NCBI GenBank assembly: GCA_027306505.1
Contig: DAHUZP010000072.1
Location: forward strand, 1 to 64,000
From: Thermoplasmata archaeon
GTDB lineage: Archaea; Thermoplasmatota; Thermoplasmata; Lutacidiplasmatales; UBA184
Direction: 5' to 3'
Length of the DNA stretch: 64,000 bases
Part shown: one piece after another, positions 8,145 through 15,843 of the stretch
How the letters are laid out: the number at the start of each line of letters is the position of its first letter
How positions within the stretch are numbered: position 1 is the stretch's first letter
Translations under genes and position numbers: made by a program
The notes under the pieces: generated by a model
Database searches by the model: none
Told to the model about the DNA's origin: nothing
Seen by the model: the letters and a program-made list of their open reading frames with translations, nothing else

Positions 8145-11100
8145 CTAAGGCTTCTTCGTCGAAGAGCCGGGGACCTGAGGTAGTCCGGGTCGCCTCATGT
8201 TCCCTTCGTAGGGAGGCTCCTTCCCCCCAGCGGGCGGGGAAGGCGATGGGTCCTCCGACGTGGGAGGAGCGGGCGGAGGTTCGGGCACCCCGACCCCCTG
8301 AGGAGCTTCTCCGGGCGCGGAGGGAGAACCGGTCGTCCCTTCGCCCTCGGAGGGAGGCGGGTCGCCTTCCCCCTTCCCCTCGGTCGTTGACGCCGAGGCA
8401 ACGGGCGCTGGCCCTCCTGAACGACGCCGACGGGCGAGGAGCGCCCAGGCGACCAGCGCGATGGCCAGGACGGCGACGGCTCCCAGCGCCACCTCCTCCC
8501 AGGGCTGGAGGTGGGCGGTGGAGTTCGTGTGGGAGCCCGGGGGCTTCGGTCCCGGGGAGGGCAGGGTGAACGTGATCGCCACCTTCGGACCCGAGCCGTT
8601 CACGGCGACCGAGAAGGAGGTCGGGCTCGACGTGTAGCCCGGCACGGTCCCCACGGTTCCGGTGAAGGTACCGTTCACCAGGTCGAAGCCGATCGAGGAC
8701 CCCGTGCTGGTGTTGGTGCGACCGTTGAGCGTGACCGCCCATGCCGTGGAGGCGGCGAGCCCGACCTCCGTCACGCTGACGGTGTAGGTGAAGCCGAAGG
8801 ATGCGGTCTCGTTCACCGCTCCCTGGAGGGTGAGCGAGAGCGGGTTCTGGAGCCCGGTATAGCTGCCGTTTCCGGTCCCGGTCCATCCGAGGAAGACGTG
8901 ATGCACCGGGGCGCTCGCCCGCAAGGTGACCTGGCTACTCAGGTCCATCCACCCGGTCGCGGGGGAGACGCTCCCGGGGCCCGCCCCTTGAGCCCCGGTG
9001 GTGAGCCGGACGAGTTCGGAGTAGAGGAGGCTCACGCTCCGGCTCGTGTTCACGACCGTGAAGGACCCCGTGGTCAAGTTCGCGAGGAACTCCTCGCCCC
9101 ACCCCACCGGAACCGGGGACTCCACCGCGTAGGTGTAGGCGCCAGGGGGCTCCGCGAAGACGAGGGAGGGGGTGGTGGAGTTCTCGGTGACCCCGTTGAG
9201 GCTCACCGACCAGACCTGCCCCGTGGGGAGTCCGGACTCGAGGAAACCCACCGGGTAGAGGGTCTCCGTGAACTTGATCGAGACCGTGAGGGGTACCCCG
9301 GCCGCGACGACCGAGCCCGAGCTCGGCTGGGAGGACGCCCCCGGCACGGCCCCCACCGCGTACATGTAGCTGCCGTTCGGTTCGGAGAAGAACATCGACC
9401 CTCCCGTGGAATAGCGGGTCGATCCGCCCAGGCTCACCGACCAGTTGGTCCCGGACGGAAGGCCGCTCTCGTTGAAGGTGATCGACGTGAGCGGGACCGT
9501 CGCCGGGGAGACGAAGGAGATGGTGCCGGATCCCTGGTTGGCGACGAGGATCTCCCCTGAGGAGGGGTCCCACTCCACGTCCGTAGGGCCGGAGCCGATG
9601 GGAAGCGTCCCGGTCGCCCTTCCCACTTCGCGCGGGATGATGCTCAGGTTGTCCGAGCCGGCGTTCGCGACGTAGATGTAGCCGTTCGCGGGGTCCACGG
9701 CGATGCTCTGAGGTAGCGAGCCCACGGGGATCGACTCCGTCAAGCCGCCCGCGGAGGCGTTGATGACCGAGACGTTGTCCGACCCCGAGTTCGTGACGTA
9801 GACCCAGCCGTTGGCCGGGTCCACCGCCGCGGCGTAGGGCACGTTCCCTACCGAGATGGAGCCCGCGACGGAGTTCGTGGTGGGATCGATCACGGTGACG
9901 TCGTTCGAGTTCCAGTTCGTGACGAAGAGCTGGTCGGTGGTGTTGTCGTAGACGATCGCATTGGGTCCGAAGGAGGTGGGGATCGAGGCGCCCGTGGATC
10001 CGGTCGACGGGTCGATCACCGTCACGTTGTTCGATCCCGAGTCCGCGACGTAGATCATCCCGTTCGTGGGATCATAGGCGACGCCTCTCGGCCCCAGTCC
10101 CACGGGGATGCGTCCCAGGTCCCGCTGGGTCCGGGGGTCGACGATCTCCACGTTGTTCCCGCCGTAGAGCGTCCCGTAATGGGACACGTACAGGTAGCCG
10201 TTGGTGGGATCGTAGGCGATCCCGAAGGGGTTCGCCCCGATCGGGTTCCAGGCGAGCGAGATGTTGCCCCAGAGCGTGTGCGTCGAGTCGTTGATCACCG
10301 AGAGCGCGTTCGCCCAGACGTTCGAGACGTAGACGAAGCCGGTGGAGGGCACCACGGCCATCTGGTAAGGGGTCGCCCCCAGGGGGATCGAGGCGCCGGT
10401 GAGGTCGGTCGCCCCATCGATCACGGTCACGTTGTCAGAACCGAAGTCCGCGACGAAGAGCTTCCCGTTCGTCGGATCGTAGGCGACGTCCGAAGGATAG
10501 AGCCCGACGGTGATGATCTGGGTGATCGTGTTGGTGCTGGTGTCCACCACGCTCACGTTGACCAGTCCCTCGTGGGTCACGTACACGTTACCGTTGGAGG
10601 CATCGTAGACGACCCCGGTGGGGTAGGCGTTGAGCCCCCCGTCGATGAGCAGGGTCGTGACCACGGTGTTGGTCGACCCATCGATGATGCTCATGCTGTT
10701 CGCGTAGGAGTCCGTGACGTAGAGGTACCCGTTGCTGGGGTCGAAGGCGACGGCGTAGGGGTAGGTGAGGGGGCCCAGGTGGACCGTGGCCATCACGGTC
10801 CAGTTCGTCCCGTTGATCACGGCGACGCCACCCGCGTAGAGGGTGGTGACGTAGATGTCACCGTTGAGGGCGTCGTACCCGATCCCATAGGGGTCGAGCA
10901 CCCCGGGGATGTTGCCCAGGAGCTTGTTGGAGCTTCCGTTGATGACGCTCACGTTGTTCATCTGCCAGTCGGAGACGAAGATCTCGCCGTTCCCGGTGTC
11001 CAGGGCGAGCCCATAGGGCGTGGTCCCGACCAGGACCTGGCCGACCTGTTGGTCCGAGGCCGGGTCGATCACGGCCACCGCGTTCAGCGAACCTTCGGAG

Positions 11101-11606
11101 ACGTAGAGTTCGCCGTTGAGCGGATCATACAGGATGGTCCCCGCGGAAGCCCCGATGGGGATGGACCCGACCAACTGGTCCCGGGTCGCGTTCACCACCG
11201 AGATGTCGTTCGACCCAGGGTTGACGACGTAGAGCTGGCCGTTCGCGGGGTCCACGGCGACCGCGGAGGGCTGGATCCCGTTGCTGGCGATAAAGTTCCC
11301 GGGCACCAGAGAGTCATTGAAGAGGACCAGCGTGTTGAGCACGGTGTCGCCGGTCGGAGGGGACCCAGGCACCACGGTCGACCGGTCCCCTGGGAGAGTC
11401 CCGGACGTGGGTGCGCCCGCTTGGGTCGCTCCGACCGAAGAGAGCACGAGGGGAGGGGACCGCGGGACGTGGTCCACCATCGCATGAGGGCCCCACACGA
11501 GCCCCACGGGCACGGCCAGGAGGAGAGCGAGGAGGGCCAAGGTCCAGAACCGTGCACGCAAGGACATCGATCTCTCGGGGTCGCCCACCTCATGAGAACA
11601 CCTCAT
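8145..11606 (-). CDS. Giant exported double YVTN beta-propeller protein
   Basis: About 1,153 aa. The signal segment RARFWTLALLALLLAVPVGL lies near the N-terminus. Then come 14 tandem YVTN repeats of about 42 aa (pattern DPxNGxLYVxNxGSNxVSVID), enough for two seven-bladed propellers. Next come two 'ESGLPSG..WSVSLNG' domains, one beta-repeat with VFLGWTGTG, and a third, weaker ESGLP-like domain (EVGLAASTAWAVTLNG). A C-terminal helix, VALGAVAVLAIALVAWALLA, is stopped by RRRR and followed by a cytosolic Ser/Pro/Glu-rich tail of about 100 aa. Propellers of this kind are usually surface adhesion or recognition modules. ATG 11606 is favoured because it lies about 8 nt after the start site predicted from a TTTTATTT box; ATG 11567 would remove 13 residues and leave a shorter signal peptide. 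It is divergent from the next YVTN gene. Confidence 0.88.
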   Translation of the reverse strand: MRCSHEVGDPERSMSLRARFWTLALLALLLAVPVGLVWGPHAMVDHVPRSPPLVLSSVGATQAGAPTSGTLPGDRSTVVPGSPPTGDTVLNTLVLFNDSLVPGNFIASNGIQPSAVAVDPANGQLYVVNPGSNDISVVNATRDQLVGSIPIGASAGTILYDPLNGELYVSEGSLNAVAVIDPASDQQVGQVLVGTTPYGLALDTGNGEIFVSDWQMNNVSVINGSSNKLLGNIPGVLDPYGIGYDALNGDIYVTTLYAGGVAVINGTNWTVMATVHLGPLTYPYAVAFDPSNGYLYVTDSYANSMSIIDGSTNTVVTTLLIDGGLNAYPTGVVYDASNGNVYVTHEGLVNVSVVDTSTNTITQIITVGLYPSDVAYDPTNGKLFVADFGSDNVTVIDGATDLTGASIPLGATPYQMAVVPSTGFVYVSNVWANALSVINDSTHTLWGNISLAWNPIGANPFGIAYDPTNGYLYVSHYGTLYGGNNVEIVDPRTQRDLGRIPVGLGPRGVAYDPTNGMIYVADSGSNNVTVIDPSTGSTGASIPTSFGPNAIVYDNTTDQLFVTNWNSNDVTVIDPTTNSVAGSISVGNVPYAAAVDPANGWVYVTNSGSDNVSVINASAGGLTESIPVGSLPQSIAVDPANGYIYVANAGSDNLSIIPREVGRATGTLPIGSGPTDVEWDPSSGEILVANQGSGTISFVSPATVPLTSITFNESGLPSGTNWSVSLGGSTRYSTGGSMFFSEPNGSYMYAVGAVPGASSQPSSGSVVAAGVPLTVSIKFTETLYPVGFLESGLPTGQVWSVSLNGVTENSTTPSLVFAEPPGAYTYAVESPVPVGWGEEFLANLTTGSFTVVNTSRSVSLLYSELVRLTTGAQGAGPGSVSPATGWMDLSSQVTLRASAPVHHVFLGWTGTGNGSYTGLQNPLSLTLQGAVNETASFGFTYTVSVTEVGLAASTAWAVTLNGRTNTSTGSSIGFDLVNGTFTGTVGTVPGYTSSPTSFSVAVNGSGPKVAITFTLPSPGPKPPGSHTNSTAHLQPWEEVALGAVAVLAIALVAWALLARRRRSGGPAPVASASTTEGKGEGDPPPSEGEGTTGSPSAPGEAPQGVGVPEPPPAPPTSEDPSPSPPAGGKEPPYEGNMRRPGLPQVPGSSTKKP

Positions 11607-11634
11607 GTTGATATGGTCTCTTGGCCTTGGCTCC

Positions 11635-11645
11635 GAAATAAAAGG
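11635..11645 (-). promoter_or_regulatory. TATA box of the double-propeller gene
   Basis: The minus strand reads CCTTTTATTTC, an AT-rich island in GC-rich DNA. Its centre lies about 34 bp before ATG 11606, consistent with an archaeal TATA box and a leader of fewer than 10 nt. Confidence 0.65.
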
Positions 11646-11695
11646 TTTGTAGGGTTGAACGGCAGCACCCGATACGTCTCCAAGTGCCAAGAGGA

Positions 11696-11702
11696 CATAT
11701 AC
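11696..11702 (+). promoter_or_regulatory. TATA box of the 7-blade propeller gene
   Basis: CATATAC is centred at 11699, exactly 26 bp before the GTG at 11725. This is the spacing expected for a leaderless archaeal transcript. The GTG at 11719 is in frame and would lie just upstream of the predicted start site. Confidence 0.65.
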
Positions 11703-11718
11703 GCCATCGTAGAGTGAA

Positions 11719-14700
11719 GTGAGCGTGAACGGAAGGCGGAGCCATCGTCGGACCCCATGGGGGATTGCGTCCCCCGGCGTTTCTGCCAGGGCCGGGCGGG
11801 TAGGCTTCGCCCTCACGCTCGTCGCCCTCACGCTGGTCGCCGGCGTCCTCCCGATGCTGGTGGCCCCGGCGCCTTCCTCGCAGGATCTCCCCTCGCTCGG
11901 GGGGCTCGCCGCCCTTGGAGCAATCCCCACCCACCCCTCTTCGCCGCCCTCCTGCTTCCCGGGGGTAAGTCCGGAGCGGGGGAGCGCCACCTGCGGCCCG
12001 AAGGGCCCCGGCCCCTTGCCGGCCCCCGCGCCCTTGCCCAGCGGAGGGCAGAACCGTCCGATGGGCGCCGGTACCGTCATTCTGAACATCCCCGTGGGAT
12101 CGGGCCCCTACGGAATCGCCTACGACAGCGCCAAGAACGAGATCTACGTCGGGGACTACTACGGCAACGCGGTGAACGTGATCAACACGGTCACGCAGAC
12201 CGTGGTGGCGACGATCCCCCTGGGATCCGGCAACGGACCGACCGGCTTGGCCTACGACAGCGTCCACGGATACATCTACACGGCGAACATCGGCGCGGGG
12301 ACGGTCAGCATCATCTCCGATGCCACCAACACCCTCCTCGCGACGGTCAACGTGGGGTACTCCCCCTGGGGCATCGCCTACGATAGCCGCAACGGCTACG
12401 TGTACGTGGCCAACGACGGCGCGGGCACGACCGTCCGCATCTTCAACGGGCTCAGCATCATCGGCTCGGTCGTTGTCGGCAGCAGTCCGGACGGAGTCAC
12501 CTACGACGGGGAGAACGGATACGTCTACACCGCGAACAGCGGTTCTCACACGCTCAGCGTCATCTCGGGGGCGACCAACACCGTCGTGGCGACGCTGTCC
12601 TACGCGAATTGGTTCCCCTACTGGGTGGCCTACGGTGCTCGGAGCGGGGATGTCTACGTCGCCGACGCGGGAACGGCAAACGTCTACGTGGTATCCGGTT
12701 ACACCAATGCCCTGGTCAAGACGATCCCGGTCCCCTCCTCACAGACCGAGATGGCCTACGACAGCGGCAACAACGACGCCTACGCGACCGTGTGCGGCGG
12801 CGGCAGCTCCGTGATGGTGATCGACGGCTCGTCGAACACCTACCTCACCTCGATCGCGACCGGGAGCGCCCCATGCGGGGTCATCTACGACACGCTGAAC
12901 GGGGACCTCTACGTGGCGAACATCGGATCCAACACGGTGAGCGTGATCTCCACCTCGAACCCGCAGGCCACGGTCCCCTCGGCTTCCCCCGCGAGCGTGG
13001 ACCTGGGACAGTCCACCACCTTCTCCACGAACCCCACCGGGGGCGTCCCCCCCTACACCTACGTCTGGAACAACCTGCCGCCCGGCTGCGTCTCCGCCAG
13101 CACGACCAATCTCCTGTGCACCCCCACTGGAGCAGGCATCTTCCGGGTCTCCGTGTCCATCACCGACTCTACGGGCTATACGGCCACCAGCGGTAGCCTG
13201 ACGTTCCACGTCTATCTCGACCCCACGATCACGACCCCGGCCGCCACGCCGTCCTCGGCCGACGTGAACCAGTCCCTCAGCTTCAACACCACCGCCTCGA
13301 ACGGCACCGGGACCTACACGACGTACACATGGACCGAGTCCTCGCCGAACCTGGGTTGTGTGCTCGCGAACTCGGCCTCCATCGCCTGCGCGCCCTCGGT
13401 CACCGGTACCTACACCGCGAGCGTGCTGGTGACCGACTCCAACGGCTGCTCCTCCGGGACACCCGGGGTGTGCGCGGGCTCGCCGACGGCCTCCCCCCCG
13501 CTCTCCGTCTATCCGGACCCCGTGGTCGGCCCCCCCACGGCCTCGCCGTCAATCATCGACGCGGGCCAGACCGTCAATTTCACGAGCGCGGTCCCCGTGG
13601 GAGGACTCGCACCCTTCAGCTACCGCTGGAACGGACTCCCCTCGGGCTGTGTGAGCTCGGCGACCTCCCGTGACACCTGCACCCCGGGACGCGGTGGCCT
13701 CTTCAACATCTCTGTGAGCTTGACAGACGCGAACGGCTACGTCGTGAACAGCCCGAAGCTCGCCTACCTGGTCAACAGCACGCTTTCGGTGAACCTCACG
13801 GCCTCCGCGCCCACGGCGGACGTAGGACAGACGCTCGTCTTCTCGACCTCGGTCTCCTTCGGGTCTCCGCCCTTCTCCTACGTCTGGTCCGGCCCCGCGG
13901 GTCTGGGATGTTCGCCCTCGGGCGCGCCCTCGCTCTCCTGCGTCCCCACGAGCCCCGGCACCTACCAGGTCACCGTGACGGTGAGCGACCACGCAGGCAA
14001 GCACATCAGCGCCTCCCTATCGGTCACGGTCGGCTCCGATCCGATCGTCAAGGTGACGGGAGGGAACCAGACCGACGTGGGCCGGACCATCCGGCTCCTG
14101 GCGAGCGCGACAGGCGGCTTCTCCCCGTACTCCTACCTCTGGGGATACGTGTCGGGGCTGGGCTGTGTGCCCCCCACGTCCACCAACCTCACGTGCACTC
14201 CCCCGACCGTGGGCATCTACGCCGTCGCGCTTACGCTCAAGGACTCTGTGGGGATGACCGATACCCTCGCCATCTCGATCTCGGTGAACCCACCGCCGAC
14301 GGTGGGCATCAGCGGACCGACGGCCACCGACGAGAGCACCGCGATCCTCTTCCGCGCGAGCCCGGCAGGCGGCACCGTGCCGTTCAACTACACCTGGTCC
14401 GCACCTTCCGGCCTGGGCTGTACACCTTCCACCAACACGACCATGACCTGCGTCCCGACCGGTGCTGGCAGCCTCCTCGTGAAGGTGGATGCGACCGACT
14501 CCGTCGGCTCCGTCGCGACCCAGACCTGGACCACGCTCGTCTCCCCGGTCCCCGTCCTGACGCTCTCGGGCCCCGGTAGCGGCGCCACGGGCACCTCGTT
14601 CGTGCTGAACGCGGAGATCAAGGGAGGCACGGCGCCCTTCGCCTACAACTGGAGCTATCCGTCGTTCATGGGCTGCGCCTCCTCCGTGAACGCGACGCTC

Positions 14701-15717
14701 TCCTGCACGCCCGCCTTCGCCGGCACGGACGTCGTGAACGTCACGATCACCGATGCGGTCGGGAAGACCGCGAGCGCCCAGGTCACGATCCGGGTCACGG
14801 CGACGGTCGTACAGTCGTCTCCGCCCGCCGCGAACGGGCTCAACTCGGTCGTGCTCTTGCTCTACCTCATCCTCATCGCCCTGGTGGCGTTGGTGATCCT
14901 CCTCGCCTTCCGCCAACGAGGACGCGCGCGGGCACGGGAGGGATCCTCCGACGAGGAGAGCGGTCCGTCCCCCTCGAGCCCTTCGGCTGCTGCTCCACCC
15001 GCGTCCCCGGGCAGCGAAAGCCCTGCCGCGAGCCCGTCAGGGATCGGAGAGACCCTCGGTGCTGACGTAGGGGCTGGCTCGATGGCTGCATCGCCCTCTC
15101 AGGAGGTCGGACCCTCGACCCTGGAGACGGGCCCCGGTTCACCCCCCCTGATGGCGCCCGCCGAAGTCGCCCCCGAAGTGCACCCCGGTCCTCCCCCCCT
15201 GGAGGAAGCGGCCCCGGTGCCCCCATCGTTCGGGGCGCGGTCCTCCGAGACCGCGACGTGCGCGGATTGCGGGGCGGAGATCCCACCTGGGCGCAACTGT
15301 CCCGTCTGCGGAAGCCCCGGCCCGGTCTCCGCTTCTGTGAACGAGCCGACCGCCGGAGAGGCTGCGCTGCAGAACTACCTTGACCACTATCGACCCGGGG
15401 CCAACGCACCGTCGACCTCCGCCCCGCCCTCTGCAGCGAAGGCTTCGCCTCCGCCGAGGAGCCCGCCTTCGCCCTCCCCTGCGCCCGTCCCGTCCACCGC
15501 TCCTTCGCCGTCCGCGTCCCTTCCCCCGCCGCTCCCGCCGCCCCTCCCACCGGCCGCCGCGCATCCCCCTGGCACGGTCGAGGGAGGGCCGTCTAAGGTC
15601 GCGCACTGTCCGCAGTGCGGGATGCCTCTCCCGGGCGTCGGTCTACGATGTGCCAACTGCGATCTGCTCGCCCGCAATCTTCAGTCGGGGCTCTCCAAGC
15701 AGCCTCCGAGCGGGTGA
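11719..15717 (+). CDS. Exported YVTN propeller/PKD-like protein with cytosolic zinc ribbons
   Basis: Up to 1,332 aa. It has a signal segment (VGFALTLVALTLVAGVLPML), a spacer, then seven YVTN repeats, one seven-bladed propeller. Seven PKD-like domains follow, each with an aromatic core such as YTYVWNNL and a conserved Cys pair (GC...LxCxP) about 10 residues apart, which could form a disulfide outside the cell. The helix SVVLLLYLILIALVALVILLAF is followed by RQRGRARAR and a long Pro/Ser-rich cytosolic tail. That tail contains two zinc ribbons: CADCG...CPVCG (about nt 15258-15315) and CPQCG...CANC (about 15607-15660). The start is GTG 11719 or, from TATA spacing, GTG 11725. A surface sensor or adhesin with an intracellular binding module is a reasonable guess; no function is established. 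Confidence 0.85.
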   Translation: MSVNGRRSHRRTPWGIASPGVSARAGRVGFALTLVALTLVAGVLPMLVAPAPSSQDLPSLGGLAALGAIPTHPSSPPSCFPGVSPERGSATCGPKGPGPLPAPAPLPSGGQNRPMGAGTVILNIPVGSGPYGIAYDSAKNEIYVGDYYGNAVNVINTVTQTVVATIPLGSGNGPTGLAYDSVHGYIYTANIGAGTVSIISDATNTLLATVNVGYSPWGIAYDSRNGYVYVANDGAGTTVRIFNGLSIIGSVVVGSSPDGVTYDGENGYVYTANSGSHTLSVISGATNTVVATLSYANWFPYWVAYGARSGDVYVADAGTANVYVVSGYTNALVKTIPVPSSQTEMAYDSGNNDAYATVCGGGSSVMVIDGSSNTYLTSIATGSAPCGVIYDTLNGDLYVANIGSNTVSVISTSNPQATVPSASPASVDLGQSTTFSTNPTGGVPPYTYVWNNLPPGCVSASTTNLLCTPTGAGIFRVSVSITDSTGYTATSGSLTFHVYLDPTITTPAATPSSADVNQSLSFNTTASNGTGTYTTYTWTESSPNLGCVLANSASIACAPSVTGTYTASVLVTDSNGCSSGTPGVCAGSPTASPPLSVYPDPVVGPPTASPSIIDAGQTVNFTSAVPVGGLAPFSYRWNGLPSGCVSSATSRDTCTPGRGGLFNISVSLTDANGYVVNSPKLAYLVNSTLSVNLTASAPTADVGQTLVFSTSVSFGSPPFSYVWSGPAGLGCSPSGAPSLSCVPTSPGTYQVTVTVSDHAGKHISASLSVTVGSDPIVKVTGGNQTDVGRTIRLLASATGGFSPYSYLWGYVSGLGCVPPTSTNLTCTPPTVGIYAVALTLKDSVGMTDTLAISISVNPPPTVGISGPTATDESTAILFRASPAGGTVPFNYTWSAPSGLGCTPSTNTTMTCVPTGAGSLLVKVDATDSVGSVATQTWTTLVSPVPVLTLSGPGSGATGTSFVLNAEIKGGTAPFAYNWSYPSFMGCASSVNATLSCTPAFAGTDVVNVTITDAVGKTASAQVTIRVTATVVQSSPPAANGLNSVVLLLYLILIALVALVILLAFRQRGRARAREGSSDEESGPSPSSPSAAAPPASPGSESPAASPSGIGETLGADVGAGSMAASPSQEVGPSTLETGPGSPPLMAPAEVAPEVHPGPPPLEEAAPVPPSFGARSSETATCADCGAEIPPGRNCPVCGSPGPVSASVNEPTAGEAALQNYLDHYRPGANAPSTSAPPSAAKASPPPRSPPSPSPAPVPSTAPSPSASLPPPLPPPLPPAAAHPPGTVEGGPSKVAHCPQCGMPLPGVGLRCANCDLLARNLQSGLSKQPPSG

Positions 15718-15800
15718 GCGATGTCACTTCCTACCGACACCCGGGTCCTCACGGGCATCTACGGGTGCCCCTAGGTACCTAAGTACGGCGCTCCCCAGGC

Positions 15801-15843
15801 TTCAAATGCAAGGGGCGAGATAGCATGCTACGAATTAGCATGC
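15801..15843 (+). promoter_or_regulatory. TATA element and TAGCATGC repeat before the polyproline protein
   Basis: TTCAAAT (15801-15807) is a TATA-like element whose predicted start site is near 15830. TAGCATGCTA (15821-15830) is a perfect 10-bp palindrome there, and TAGCATGC recurs at 15836-15843, 15 bp on. Both copies overlap the candidate ATGs at 15825 and 15840. A repressor site is possible but unproven. Confidence 0.4.

Noticed and set aside
8511..9560. 349-aa rightward frame, Gly/Arg/Glu-rich
   Set aside because: Antisense shadow of the ESGLP-type region of the double-propeller gene.
10179..11717. 512-aa rightward frame, very rich in Val, Asp and Gly
   Set aside because: It is the antisense shadow of the YVTN repeats; its repeat rhythm simply mirrors the real gene on the minus strand.
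11607..12089. Upstream extension of the double-propeller gene to 12089
   Set aside because: It would overlap the divergent gene at 11719 and adds Arg/Glu/Gly-rich, non-signal-like sequence; promoter spacing favours 11606.
8300..15000. CRISPR-like regularly spaced repeats
   Set aside because: The periodicity comes from protein repeats (YVTN about 126 bp, PKD about 250 bp) with variable codons, not exact repeats with unique spacers.
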